Origin: CBDHCC01 sp965261015
GTDB lineage: Bacteria > Pseudomonadota > Alphaproteobacteria > Sphingomonadales > Sphingomonadaceae
Length of the DNA stretch: 64,000 bases
Direction of reading: 5' to 3'
NCBI GenBank assembly: GCA_965261015.1
Contig: CBDHCC010000001.1
Coordinates: forward strand, 1-64,000
Shown here: piece by piece, positions 8,072-17,090 of the stretch
Layout of the letters: each line of letters opens with the position of its first letter
Numbering within the stretch: position 1 is the first letter of the stretch
The notes under the pieces: model-generated
Database searches by the model: none
Seen by the model: the letters and a program-made list of their open reading frames with translations, nothing else
Told to the model about the DNA's origin: nothing
Program-made: the position numbers and the translations under genes

Positions 8072-9222
8072 CCGCACCGAGCAAATCCGCGCAGCCCGCA
8101 CTGACCGTGATTGAGGGCGGGGCGGGGCGTAGATGCACAAGCTGGTGCGACCGTCTGCCCGGGTTCGGACTGCGCACCTACCCATCTGGCCGCAGCAGCT
8201 ATATCGTTCAGGCCCATATGAACGGCCGAACACGGATCGTAACGGTCGGTCGATCGTCCGTCATGTCCGAGCGCCAGGCGCGCACGCTGGCGCGGCTTGT
8301 GCTGCTACAGGCCTATGCCGGACAGAGTCCCGCGGCGGAACGCCAGCGTATTCGCGCAGCGCCGTCCTTTGCGGACTTCGTCAAAGAGTATTGGGAACGG
8401 ATAGAGCCGCGCTGGAAAGCCAGCACGGCCGACCGCAACGGCTATTATCGCCGCTGCCATCTCGACGGGGCGTTCGCCGGGCTATTTATCGATTCCATCG
8501 GCACACCAGAGGTGCAGCGATGGTTTGTCGATGTGTCCGACCAATCTGGGCCGGGCGCGGCGAACCGGACGTTAGCCATCCTCAGCGCAATCCTCGCTCG
8601 CGCGGAGACATGGGGTTACAGGCCGGAAGGATCGAACCCCTGTCGTGGCATTCGCCGCAACCGGCCACGTCGGTTCGGGCGGGCACTTGAACCCGCCGAG
8701 ATTTCGCGGCTGGGTGTCGCGCTGGCCGCGACAGCGCCTCAGCAGCCATTGGCGGCAGCCGTCGTCAGGTTGCTCCTGTTAACCGGTTGCCGCGTCTCGG
8801 AAATCCTCTCGCTGGAATGGAGCGACGTTCGCGGTGCTCGCTTGCAGATTCGTGACGCGAAATCCGGCCCGCGCACCGTCTGGCTGGGCGAGGAAGCACG
8901 TTCCATTCTCAACAGTTTGCCTCGCACGAAAGAGCAGCAAGCCGTATTCTTCAATTGCGCGACCGGTCGTCCGCTCACGACCCCTAAACGATATTGGCGG
9001 AAGGTGCAGCGGATGGCCGAATTGCCGCCGACGAGGTTGCACGACCTGCGCCATAGCTTCGCTAGCCACGCAGCGCGGGCAAGCGAAACGATGCCCGCGA
9101 TTGGGCGAATGCTGGGCCACCGCCGAACCGCCTCGACCGCTCGCTATACGCATCTCGACGACGCAGGCCTGATCGAAGCGGCGGAACTTGTAGGAGGCTG
9201 CATTTTGGAGGTTATGCAGTAA
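8068..9222 (+). CDS. tyrosine recombinase/integrase 2
   Basis: Second recombinase of 384 residues, starting at ATG 8068 inside the stop of the first (ATGA), so translation is coupled. The N-terminal arm domain is short (CDRLPGFGLRTYPSG, residues 27-41). The core-binding domain is at about 99-185. Catalytic residues are R242 (TGCRVSE), K265, H325-x2-R328 (HDLRH), H351 and Y360 (ARYTHL). It is a diverged paralogue of the upstream protein, not a duplicate: motifs match but surrounding residues differ widely. Two intact coupled recombinases suggest a complex in which both act. Confidence 0.85.
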   Translation: MTAPSKSAQPALTVIEGGAGRRCTSWCDRLPGFGLRTYPSGRSSYIVQAHMNGRTRIVTVGRSSVMSERQARTLARLVLLQAYAGQSPAAERQRIRAAPSFADFVKEYWERIEPRWKASTADRNGYYRRCHLDGAFAGLFIDSIGTPEVQRWFVDVSDQSGPGAANRTLAILSAILARAETWGYRPEGSNPCRGIRRNRPRRFGRALEPAEISRLGVALAATAPQQPLAAAVVRLLLLTGCRVSEILSLEWSDVRGARLQIRDAKSGPRTVWLGEEARSILNSLPRTKEQQAVFFNCATGRPLTTPKRYWRKVQRMAELPPTRLHDLRHSFASHAARASETMPAIGRMLGHRRTASTARYTHLDDAGLIEAAELVGGCILEVMQ

Positions 9223-9682
9223 GGCAAGCTGGCGAAACCGAATGGCAGGAATCGACCAGATTAAGCCGTTCTCCGACCCGCGAATGAATGGCCGCTCCTG
9301 CCAGAACCCGCCATTCCCGTTCCACGAAGCGGTCCGGCAGCAGTGCGCCCTCACCTCGGTCGTTCAGCTCGCGATTGGCGATGTTTGAAAGCGGTCGTTT
9401 GTCAGACTTGCGGGCGACGACAGTTCACTCGACATTTTATGGACGCCGATTTCCGCACGCATTGTTGAACATTTTTACGCCAAAAAATCTTGAACCCTCT
9501 GCTGCTTGTCGAGTTGTGCAACAAACGCCCGTTTTCTGAACAGCCAATCAACTTGACGGAGTCTTTGTGTCATTTTTCAAAGTCGATGTCAGCGGGCGGT
9601 CCCAAGCGGACCGCGCGACCACATTACGCGCATATCGTCCAGCGTGCGGTCGATCTGTTCTCAGCGCGGATTGCTGAACCGG
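9223..9682. other. 460-bp spacer between recombinases and the operon end
   Basis: No supported gene. A 48-codon open frame (9242-9388) has an in-frame ATG, but I recognise no family. It includes the phrase GAATGGCCGCTCCTGCC, which looks like a decayed intergenic repeat. An AT-rich patch lies near 9465-9500. Transcripts from the leftward operon and the rightward recombinases converge here. I see no clear hairpin with a T-run. Confidence 0.4.
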
Positions 9683-10435
9683 CTAGAGCTGCGTCAGCCC
9701 GCCATCGACGACAACCTCGCTCCCGAGCATGAACGAGGAATCGTCGCTGGCGAGGAACAGGGCGGCCCGCGCGATCTCGTCGGGATCAGCGATCCGGTTC
9801 ACAGGTAGCGACTCGATGACGCCCTTTTTCATTTGGTCCAATTTCTCCTTGGGCACGTCTTCGGGCGAGAACACCGCCGTTTCGGTCGGTCCCGGGCTGA
9901 GCACGTTGACCCGAACCTTACGGTCGAGGAGCTCAGCCGACATGCCTCTCGCAAAGGCTCGCACGGCGGCTTTGGTCGCCGCATAGACTGTATTGCCGGC
10001 CCAACCCTTCGTATGCCCAACCGAGGAGGTCAGGATGACCGAGGCGGGTGAGTTCAAGTATGGGATCGCTTTCTGGACGGTGAAATAAACGCCCTTCGCG
10101 TTTACCGCGAAGGTACGGTCGTATCCATCCTCCGACATGTCCACGACGGTATCGACTGGATTATTCATGCCAGCGTTGGCGAAGACGACGTCGATCCTTC
10201 CGAACCTGTCGTGCGCGGACCTGAACAGCCGCTCCAGATCCTTCACTTCCGCGACATCTCCCGAGATGGAAAGCATGTCGTCGCCCAGATCTTCGCACAG
10301 GCTCGGCGGCTCTTCGGTCCTGCGGCCGAATACGACGATCTTGGCACCCTCTTGGTGGAACAGGCGGGCCGACGCCGCACCGATGCCGCTAGTACCACCC
10401 GTGATGACGGCGACTTTGTTCTCCAATCTTTTCAT
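9683..10435 (-). CDS. SDR family oxidoreductase (operon distal)
   Basis: Classical short-chain dehydrogenase of 250 residues. It has cofactor motif TGGTSGIG (12-19), NAG (87-89), catalytic Ser138 and Y151-x3-K155. The C-terminus ends in GSEVVVDGGLTQL, typical of the family. R38 and R39 at the end of strand 2 favour NADP(H). It is the last gene of the leftward ferredoxin/P450 operon, 92 bp after the channel gene. It probably oxidises an alcohol made by the P450; the substrate is unknown. Confidence 0.88.
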   Translation of the reverse strand: MKRLENKVAVITGGTSGIGAASARLFHQEGAKIVVFGRRTEEPPSLCEDLGDDMLSISGDVAEVKDLERLFRSAHDRFGRIDVVFANAGMNNPVDTVVDMSEDGYDRTFAVNAKGVYFTVQKAIPYLNSPASVILTSSVGHTKGWAGNTVYAATKAAVRAFARGMSAELLDRKVRVNVLSPGPTETAVFSPEDVPKEKLDQMKKGVIESLPVNRIADPDEIARAALFLASDDSSFMLGSEVVVDGGLTQL

Positions 10436-10527
10436 ATCACATCCTTTTACTTCGGTTATCCATCTCGCGTAGTCGAAAGTGGCGCGAGCCTACCACGCAG
10501 CGTGACCGTTAGTTGAGATTGCCGCAC

Positions 10528-11340
10528 TCATCGCGACCCTTTCTCGCTGATAAAGGTGTAGCTCAATCCAATCTGAATACCGAACTCGGCCTCCGACGGC
10601 TCGTCGCCGACGAAACGTCGCACTCCGCCTGAAAGCACGAATTCGTCGCCACCTATTCTAACTGGTCGGCTAAGTCCGACCGTGAGGGGTGTCGCCCACT
10701 TATTGGTTTCGTCGTTGCGGGACACATCGCCATTCACGTTGAGCGTCCACTTGTTTGAAAGGGACACATTCGCGAATGGAAATAAGTAGAGCCGGTCGAG
10801 CGGTGGTCGGTCGCCCGCATCGCCGGCAATCGCCCAGGGATGGTTGATGACGACGCCGAAGGTCACCGGCTTGGCGTCGACCGACACGAACGCCGATGGT
10901 CCAAGTCCCCATTGCCGCTGTCCGAGCCTGCCCGGCGCCGCGGTAGGCACTTGCAGCACCGTTCCTACGCCCCAAGCGACCTTGCTTCCTCTTCGGGGGA
11001 TTGGCGCCAGCCACGTATTCTGGACGATGTCGCCCAACCCTGCCGTCGTTCGTTCCAGAATATTTTCGGAATAGCGCAATGATAGCTGAGTGTTGCTGAC
11101 GAAGCCGAGCGTCTCGGACGCCTCGAACGCGATGACGGGGTTGAAAATCAACTCGCTTTGCAGACCGTCGCCCTGCTCACCACCATTGAAATCGGTATTG
11201 TTGGTGAGCGGAAGGACGAGTTGGCCGGCTCTGGACCTTCCGAGCTGACCCGCAGCCTGCGCGTTCCCCTGCTGCGTCTGCGCCCGGGCAAAATCGGGCG
11301 ATGCGAGTAGGAACGCGACAGCGAGGCATGCCCGTAACAT
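10528..11340 (-). CDS. outer-membrane beta-barrel protein
   Basis: Protein of 270 residues with a signal peptide (MLRACLAVAFLLASPDFARAQ). It then shows alternating-hydrophobicity strands (LSLRYSENI, VTFGVVINHPWAI, FGIQIGLSYTF) typical of a small outer-membrane barrel. I chose ATG 11340 because the signal peptide begins there; an in-frame start 29 codons upstream would destroy it. Its place among oxidative genes suggests uptake or export of the operon's hydrophobic substrate. No named family is certain. Confidence 0.7.
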   Translation of the reverse strand: MLRACLAVAFLLASPDFARAQTQQGNAQAAGQLGRSRAGQLVLPLTNNTDFNGGEQGDGLQSELIFNPVIAFEASETLGFVSNTQLSLRYSENILERTTAGLGDIVQNTWLAPIPRRGSKVAWGVGTVLQVPTAAPGRLGQRQWGLGPSAFVSVDAKPVTFGVVINHPWAIAGDAGDRPPLDRLYLFPFANVSLSNKWTLNVNGDVSRNDETNKWATPLTVGLSRPVRIGGDEFVLSGGVRRFVGDEPSEAEFGIQIGLSYTFISEKGSR

Positions 11341-11395
11341 CGGATGACGGTGGAGAGGTCCTGGTGATGACGGATGTCGCGACACGGAGTTGGCG

Positions 11396-12229
11396 TCAGG
11401 ATCGACCTGAACCGGCCGTGTCCTCATGCCCTGCGTCGACCGGAAGGTCCGCCATGAGCCGGTCGATCCGTTCGCGGATGGCGCGCTCGGAACCGGGGTT
11501 GGTGAAGACGTGCACGGCGTTCGCCTCGATGGCGTCCAGCGTCATACGGGCGCATTGTTCGACGTCGATTGTCGTGCCGGGATCGCCGCCATGCGCCTTG
11601 CGCTCGGGCCTGTCGTCCTCCTTAGCGCCGGGCGCGGGATGGCCGATATTCGTCTTCACCAACCCCGGGCAGAGCACCGTCGCGCCGATCTCGGATGCAA
11701 TGTCGTCAAATTCCAGGCGCAAGCCCTCAGTCAGCGCTACGACTGCGTGCTTACTGGCGTTATAGGGACCATTGTAGGCGATAGTGGTGACACCCGCCAT
11801 CGATGCGGTGTTGAGGACGTGCCCACTTCCCTGCTCGACCAGCAACGGCACGAAGGCGTTCAACCCGTGAACCACTCCCTGCAGGTTCACGTCCAGGAGC
11901 TTCTTCCACTCGTCGAGCGTGTATTCCCAAATTGCGTGGCTGCCGATCGCGATGCCAGCGTTGTTACAGATCAGGTCGACCCGACCGAAGGCGGACAGCG
12001 CCGCATCGCGCAGCGCCACGACATCCTCTTCCTTGCCAACATCGGCGCGCTGCATAGCCGTCTTGCCGCCTTTGCTCTCGATATCGGTACGCGCCTTGTC
12101 GAGCGCTTCTTCGCCGATGTCGGACAGGACCACCGACAGCCCCCGCGTCGCGAACGCCTCGGCCAGTCCCCTTCCGATGCCGGACGCCGCACCCGTGATC
12201 ACCGCGACCTGCCCGTGTTCGAGCTTCAT
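11396..12229 (-). CDS. SDR family oxidoreductase
   Basis: Classical SDR of 277 residues. It has TGAASGIG (12-19), NNAG (89-92), Ser143 and Y156-x3-K160. D37 at the end of strand 2 favours NAD. The C-terminal half is longer than a minimal SDR (residues 195-277, with an acidic/basic insertion PGAKEDDRPERKAHGG), which may shape the substrate pocket. It starts 12 bp after the P450 stop with TGAGGAGAAATGTC providing the ribosome site. The likely role is oxidation of the P450 product. Confidence 0.88.
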   Translation of the reverse strand: MKLEHGQVAVITGAASGIGRGLAEAFATRGLSVVLSDIGEEALDKARTDIESKGGKTAMQRADVGKEEDVVALRDAALSAFGRVDLICNNAGIAIGSHAIWEYTLDEWKKLLDVNLQGVVHGLNAFVPLLVEQGSGHVLNTASMAGVTTIAYNGPYNASKHAVVALTEGLRLEFDDIASEIGATVLCPGLVKTNIGHPAPGAKEDDRPERKAHGGDPGTTIDVEQCARMTLDAIEANAVHVFTNPGSERAIRERIDRLMADLPVDAGHEDTAGSGRS

Positions 12230-12240
12230 GACATTTCTCC

Positions 12241-13479
12241 TCAGCGTGCGGGTTCGATGGAATCGAAGGCGACGTGCAGCTCCTGCGGCCCGCGCGTCAT
12301 GGGCGTCTTGCGATAGGGAGGCTCGCCGACGAGCCGCGGGTTCTGAACGCGTGTGACGAACTTCACGAAGGCGATCTGTGCCTCGAGACGAGCGAGCGGT
12401 GCGCCGAAGCAATTATGCTGGCCGCTGCCGAAGCCGAGATGCTGGTTGTCCTTTCGGTCGGGATCGAACTCGTCAGCGTTTGGGAACCGCTTCTCGTCGC
12501 GGTTAGCGGCCCCCAACATCAGCATGACCGGCGACCCTTTGGGAATGGTCATGCCCATCAATTCCATGTCGACCAGCGCGGAGCGCTGATGAAGGTACTG
12601 AATCGGTGACTCGCAGCGCAGCAGCTCCTCGACGAAGCGGATCACGAACTCGGGCTCGCTCACGATGCGCTCTCGGAAGTCCGGACGTCGAATCAGCAAG
12701 AGAAGGCCGTTGCCGATCAAGTTGACCGTCGTCTCATGGCCCGCGCTCAGCAAGAGCGACGCGGTGGCGATCAGATCCTCCTTAGGCATCGGAGCTTCCG
12801 GCCCGTCGTCCTGAAGCATGCCGGAAATCATGTCGTCGCCGGGATCGGCTCGGTGCTTCTCGATCAAATCGTCCATGTAGGCATTGATTTCGTGGAAAGC
12901 CTTGGCGCTTTCCTTCTTCTGCTCTTCGAGGTTGTTCGCCTCGGAGAGGCCGTGCGTCCACTCCTCGATCTTGTGCGTGTCCTCCTCCGGTACGCCAAGC
13001 AGCTTGACGATCACCGCCACGGGATAGGCGTAGGCGAACTCCTGGATCATGTCGGCTTCGCGCTCCGGCGTATCGCCGAGCTTGTCTAGGAGACCATCGA
13101 CGATCTCGCCCAGCGTCCCCCGGAAATCGTGCACAAAGCGCGGCTTGTTAGGTGGCCCAAACTGCCGCATCGCGAGCCGGCGCAGCACGTCGTGATGCGG
13201 TGGATCCAGTTCGCTCAGGTCAGTGATGTGGCTCGGCACCGGCTCCTCGTCGCCGCTGGCGTCTTTGCCGGGCTCAGGTGCCGGAGCGGCGCGCTTCGAC
13301 AAGTCTGACGATACTCGCGGGTCGTGAAACAGAGCCTGCACTTCGTTGTAGGTGCTGATCACGAAGGTGCCGTCCGGCTGCGGCTCGATCGGCGTCTTAC
13401 GCATCTCAGCGTAGAGCGGGAAAGGGTTGGGCCGGACGGAATAGTCCATGGCGCGTTCATAGTTCGTCTGCTCTGGCAT
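12241..13479 (-). CDS. cytochrome P450
   Basis: Soluble bacterial class I P450 of 412 residues with no membrane anchor. Motifs are the I-helix AGHETT (246-251), ExxR E285-R288 and the heme loop FGSGQHNCFG with ligand Cys357. GGAGG 7 bases before ATG 13479 fixes the start; an in-frame ATG 11 codons upstream lacks one. Electrons should come from the ferredoxin and reductase encoded just upstream. The substrate is unknown: I cannot assign a CYP family by eye. The surrounding dehydrogenases and channel suggest catabolism of a hydrophobic compound such as a terpenoid or steroid (inference). Confidence 0.93.
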   Translation of the reverse strand: MPEQTNYERAMDYSVRPNPFPLYAEMRKTPIEPQPDGTFVISTYNEVQALFHDPRVSSDLSKRAAPAPEPGKDASGDEEPVPSHITDLSELDPPHHDVLRRLAMRQFGPPNKPRFVHDFRGTLGEIVDGLLDKLGDTPEREADMIQEFAYAYPVAVIVKLLGVPEEDTHKIEEWTHGLSEANNLEEQKKESAKAFHEINAYMDDLIEKHRADPGDDMISGMLQDDGPEAPMPKEDLIATASLLLSAGHETTVNLIGNGLLLLIRRPDFRERIVSEPEFVIRFVEELLRCESPIQYLHQRSALVDMELMGMTIPKGSPVMLMLGAANRDEKRFPNADEFDPDRKDNQHLGFGSGQHNCFGAPLARLEAQIAFVKFVTRVQNPRLVGEPPYRKTPMTRGPQELHVAFDSIEPAR

Positions 13480-13525
13480 CGAAGCCTCCGTCGTTTTGAT
13501 GAGGTGCGGCATGTGCGCTGTCTTG

Positions 13526-14899
13526 TTAGGGATGGACCATCGTCGCCTTGATCTCGCTCGGCATGTAGCCGGTGAGTGCGATGTAAGGCGACGATGAGGG
13601 AGCGGAGGGGTCGGGAAAATCCGGATCGAACGGCTCCGAATGTTCCGGCCTATCGACGCCTTCGAGCACAGGCGGAAACTCGGCGCCGGCGACGATCAGC
13701 CGCTCGTACAGCTCCAGCCACTTCGGCTCGTTCATGGTAACGGCCGCGCAGACCCGGCCCTTGTGACCGTACGCCATGACGAACCGGCCGGATTCGATCG
13801 AGCCTTGCGTGACCACTGCCTGATCGGCGAAATTGGGAGCGCCAACCGACTTGATGTTGAGCCCGAACTGGTTCGACCAGAAGTTCGGCACGTGGAGGTA
13901 TGGCTGGCGGCCGTTTGGTTCGGCCATCATGTTATGAACGGCGTTGGACGCCTGCGCGACTGCATTGCCCCAATGCTCGAGCGCCACGAACTGGAAATCG
14001 AACAGTGGGTGCGGAAAGCGCGCGATGTCGCCGGCCACGAACACGTCGTCGATCGTCATGCCGAACTGGTCGAACGCGCGGCATCCCGCGTCGCAGGCGA
14101 CGCCCCAGATGCCCACGGCCAGCTCCGACTCCTTCAGCCATTCGACGTTGCGTACCGCGCCGAGTGCGATGATCGCGATATCCGCGTCGAGGGTCGTGCC
14201 GTCCGATAGGCGCGCTCGCTTGAGCTTTCCGTCCTCGCCCTCAAGCGACTCCACCTTGACCTTAAGTCGAAGGTCAACCCCGTGGTCACGCTGCCGGCCA
14301 GCCATGAAGTCGCCGATCACGCCACCGACCGCGTTGTGCAGAGGCTTTTCGCCCATTTCCACGACCGTCACGGGCACGTCGATGTCGCGGCAGGCAGAGG
14401 CGACCTCTGAACCGGTGAAACCCGATCCGATTACCAGGACCCGCTTGGGTCCGGCGTCGAGCAACCGCTTCAACTCGACCGCATGCTCGATCGTGCGCAG
14501 TGGGATCACGCCCTCTAGCTTTGACTGCTCCTCGTCTATCCAGGGCCGCGCCCTGGTGCCAGTAGCGATCAAGAGCTTGTCGTATTTTACCTCACTCCCG
14601 TCGGCGAGGATCACCTTCTTGGCCTTGTAATCGAGACCGGATGCGGCGACGCCGAGCCGCCAGTCGGCATCGACGCTCAGGCGATGCGGCAGCGCGACCT
14701 TGTCCGGTTTTGCCAAGCCGAGCACCACCTGCTTGGAGAGCGGTGGACGATCATAAGGCTCGTGCGGTTCGTCGCCGAGCACCACAATTTCGCCGTTGTG
14801 ACCGCGCTCGCGCAGCCCCTCGGCAGCGCGCAATCCGGCGAGCGAAGCACCCACGATGACTACGCGGCCAAGCTCCCGGGTTCTGTCACCGGCGCTCAC
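13526..14899 (-). CDS. FAD-dependent ferredoxin reductase
   Basis: Protein of 457 residues of the putidaredoxin-reductase/FAD-NAD oxidoreductase type. It has FAD motif GASLAG (17-22), RPPLSK (51-56), ATGTRARP (112-119), NAD motif GSGFTG (158-163) and the second FAD motif FVAGDIARFP near residue 300. It is about 40-50 residues longer than usual at the C-terminus (PEHSEPFDPDFPDPSAPSSS region). The start is GTG 14899, sharing GTGA with the ferredoxin stop. It passes NAD(P)H electrons to the ferredoxin for the P450. Confidence 0.9.
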   Translation of the reverse strand: MSAGDRTRELGRVVIVGASLAGLRAAEGLRERGHNGEIVVLGDEPHEPYDRPPLSKQVVLGLAKPDKVALPHRLSVDADWRLGVAASGLDYKAKKVILADGSEVKYDKLLIATGTRARPWIDEEQSKLEGVIPLRTIEHAVELKRLLDAGPKRVLVIGSGFTGSEVASACRDIDVPVTVVEMGEKPLHNAVGGVIGDFMAGRQRDHGVDLRLKVKVESLEGEDGKLKRARLSDGTTLDADIAIIALGAVRNVEWLKESELAVGIWGVACDAGCRAFDQFGMTIDDVFVAGDIARFPHPLFDFQFVALEHWGNAVAQASNAVHNMMAEPNGRQPYLHVPNFWSNQFGLNIKSVGAPNFADQAVVTQGSIESGRFVMAYGHKGRVCAAVTMNEPKWLELYERLIVAGAEFPPVLEGVDRPEHSEPFDPDFPDPSAPSSSPYIALTGYMPSEIKATMVHP

Positions 14900-15165
14900 C
14901 GTACATTCCCCTGACTGATCTCATCGTCGGTATGGAAGGTTCCGGCCCGAACATGCTCACCGTCCTCGTCCTCGCGGAACTCGACCATGATCGCCTGCAC
15001 GGGGCAGGCATGGACCGCGCGCAGGATCTCTTCGCGCCGTTCAGCATCAGGCTGAGGATCGTAAAGAAGCGACTGATCACTCTTGTGAAGAACGAACACA
15101 TCAGGTGCCAGAAACGCGCACTGCGCGTAAGCCTGACATCTATTAAGATCGACCACCACTCGCAT
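14896..15165 (-). CDS. P450-type 3Fe-4S ferredoxin
   Basis: Ferredoxin of 89 residues and first gene of the leftward operon. Cys10, Cys16 and Cys54 (ACPVQAI) are present, and the position of the usual second cysteine is Ala13. Only a [3Fe-4S] cluster can therefore be built, as in many P450-partner ferredoxins. AGGAG lies 7 bases before ATG 15165. The acidic C-terminal tail (EFREDEDGEH) may dock to partners. It overlaps the reductase start by four bases. Confidence 0.92.
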   Translation of the reverse strand: MRVVVDLNRCQAYAQCAFLAPDVFVLHKSDQSLLYDPQPDAERREEILRAVHACPVQAIMVEFREDEDGEHVRAGTFHTDDEISQGNVR

Positions 15166-15498
15166 ACGTTTCTCCTTTTCGCGGCTGTCCGAGAGACGCG
15201 GTCCTCGCCAATTGGGGCGAGTACGCACAATCACGGCTTCGTCACTTCTCGGCTCACTCAACGAATCAGCTAGCACGAAGTGGCATCCGGTGCCAGAAAG
15301 GTTTTGACCCATTTGCACGAGAAGGAGCTGAGACCGTGATAGAACGAGAGGTTAGCGGGTCGAACCGAACGAACATGCTGCTCGCAAGTTGCGTTGCGGC
15401 AGCGTGAAGAGCTTCGGTCGATCGGGTCTGCCCCTTAGTTGTGATCGAGCAGGTCATTCGCGATTGCACGGACGGCGTGGGACCGGTAGCCGTTCTAT
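15166..15498. other. divergent control region, ferredoxin/TetR
   Basis: 333 bp between the leftward ferredoxin operon and the rightward TetR gene, with no gene seen. It contains the dyad at 15281-15295. I could not pick a convincing -35/-10 pair by eye. Confidence 0.5.
15281..15295. promoter_or_regulatory. operator-like dyad TGGCA-N5-TGCCA
   Basis: TGGCATCCGGTGCCA is a perfect inverted repeat 116 bp upstream of the ferredoxin ATG. A near-copy, TGGCACCCAGTGTCA, lies at 16250-16264 upstream of the third SDR, so both transcription units may answer to one regulator. The TetR protein encoded between them is the obvious candidate. Confidence 0.6.
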
Positions 15499-16092
15499 AT
15501 GGAATCCCCGTCCCCAAAGGGCGGTCGGGCAGTGCGCAGGGAACAGATTCGAGCGCGCGTGCTCGACGTCGCTTACCGCATGTTCGCCGAGAACGGGTTT
15601 GAAGGCACGACGATGACCGACATCGCCGAGGCCTCGGGCGTGCCGCGTAGAACGCTGTTTCGGTATTTCGACAATAAGGAGCAAGTGGCGCTCGCCTATC
15701 AGGACACGATACTGGATCACCTCGTGGAACGTTTGGCCGCGCGACCCGAAGGTGAAAGCGGCGCGGTGGCGCTGATGAAGACCTTGCTTTCCTACTTGGA
15801 GGAGCTGTCGATCGAACGCGCAATGGAGTTGTCCGAACTGCTCGTGCAAAACCCCGGGCTGCGCGCCCACAATCTCGAGAAGTACATCGCGATCGAGCAC
15901 GCTGCCGCGAAGGTGATCGAGCAGCGCTGCCGGTCCGAGAATCCGGTGCTTGAGGCTGAACTGGCCGCAGGTGCCGTGGTGACGGCTTGGCGGATCGGGA
16001 ATGAGCGGTGGTTCGAGGGAGGCAGAAAAGGTCATCCCAAATCTGAGGCCGCTCGAACGTTCGCCCTCTTGGCGCGCTTCTGGAAAGAATGA
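15499..16092 (+). CDS. TetR family regulator of the P450 island
   Basis: Regulator of 197 residues. The N-terminal DNA-binding domain spans about 14-65, with the canonical FEGTTMTDIAEASGVPRRTLFRYFDNKEQ-type recognition region. The C-terminal ligand domain is unassigned. It is divergent from the ferredoxin operon and in front of a third SDR, both of which carry the TGGCA-N5-TG(C/T)CA dyad. The likely role is substrate-responsive repression of those units. Confidence 0.85.
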   Translation: MESPSPKGGRAVRREQIRARVLDVAYRMFAENGFEGTTMTDIAEASGVPRRTLFRYFDNKEQVALAYQDTILDHLVERLAARPEGESGAVALMKTLLSYLEELSIERAMELSELLVQNPGLRAHNLEKYIAIEHAAAKVIEQRCRSENPVLEAELAAGAVVTAWRIGNERWFEGGRKGHPKSEAARTFALLARFWKE

Positions 16093-16249
16093 TCCGGCTC
16101 TCATCGGTAAATGACTTTTCCGATTTCCCGGCCGCAGCTGCATCGGCATTCCGGTGTGGATGGTGCTTCTCGGCTTGGCTTTGGGGCAGCCCACCGAACT
16201 GCGCTTCACAAACACGCACTCCGCGCTTTCCTGGATACCCGGTCCGTTA

Positions 16250-16264
16250 TGGCACCCAGTGTCA
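16250..16264. promoter_or_regulatory. second operator-like dyad
   Basis: TGGCACCCAGTGTCA shares 12 of 15 bases with the dyad at 15281, including TGGCA and an imperfect right arm. It lies 41 bp upstream of the GTG of the rightward SDR gene, where a repressor would cover a promoter. Confidence 0.55.
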
Positions 16265-16304
16265 TATCCTGTTAGAGGGGGACTAGATTAAAAGGAGACT
16301 GATC

Positions 16305-17090
16305 GTGGATAGGACGAAATGCTTCAAAGGATTGGACGGCAAAGTCGCAATACTGGTCGGCGGAACCGGCGGTATCGGCTCGGCGACCTCTCGCCGCCTA
16401 TCGGCTGAGGGATGTTCGGTCGTGATCGGAGACCTCAATGCCGACGCGGCCGAGGCGCTCGCCTCCGAACTCGCTGATGGTGGAGCCAAGGCGATCGGCT
16501 CAGGATGCGACATCAGCAAGCCCGACCAGATCGAGGCGCTGTTTCGACAAGCGACAAACGCTTATGGCGGGGTCGACCTCGTCTTCGCAAATGCGGCGGA
16601 CGTGTCTTCGGACATGTACAAGGCGGATCGCGACATCGTCGGCGCGCCGATCGAGTCGTTCGACCGTGCGATCGACGTGGACCTCCGCGGACTTCTCATA
16701 GCGACGCGCATAGCCGTTCCTCTAATGCTTGATCGCGGCGGTGGCTCGATTGTCTACACGTCGTCTGAAAGCAGCCTGATCGGTGCGGACTACACGCACT
16801 TCTACGGCATGGCCAAAGCCGGCTTAAACATGCTCATGCGCCGTGTCGCCTTTGTTTATGGACGCCAAAACATCCGTGCCAACGCGATTTCGCCGGGGAT
16901 GGTCATGAACGAGAACACCCGCAAGACGGCGAAAAAGGATGAGGTGGACGCGCAAAAAGCGACGATTCGGACGCCCGACCTCGGCGAAGATCACGAGATC
17001 GCCTCGCTCGCGGCATACTTGCTGTCCGACGAATGCAAATTCCTCCAAGGGCAGCTGATCAGCGTCAGTGGCGGTTTGACCATGCGATAA
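16305..17090 (+). CDS. SDR family oxidoreductase (island right end)
   Basis: Short-chain dehydrogenase of 261 residues from GTG 16305, with AAAGGAG 7-8 bases upstream. It has GGTGGIG (19-25), D43 after strand 2 (NAD preference), Ser153 or Ser154, and Y167-x3-K171. The usual NAG is NAA (96-98). It lies alone downstream of the second dyad, so it is probably coregulated with the P450 operon. It is 40-odd residues beyond a minimal SDR only in loops. Confidence 0.87.
   Translation: MDRTKCFKGLDGKVAILVGGTGGIGSATSRRLSAEGCSVVIGDLNADAAEALASELADGGAKAIGSGCDISKPDQIEALFRQATNAYGGVDLVFANAADVSSDMYKADRDIVGAPIESFDRAIDVDLRGLLIATRIAVPLMLDRGGGSIVYTSSESSLIGADYTHFYGMAKAGLNMLMRRVAFVYGRQNIRANAISPGMVMNENTRKTAKKDEVDAQKATIRTPDLGEDHEIASLAAYLLSDECKFLQGQLISVSGGLTMR

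Noticed and set aside
9242..9388. 48-codon ORF after the recombinases
   Set aside because: No recognisable family or ribosome site, and part of the sequence looks like a decayed intergenic repeat.
15281..15295. Possible sigma-54 promoter (TGGCA...TGC)
   Set aside because: Sigma-54 promoters need GG and GC ten bases apart; here the gap is eight, and the sequence is a perfect dyad, so an operator fits better.
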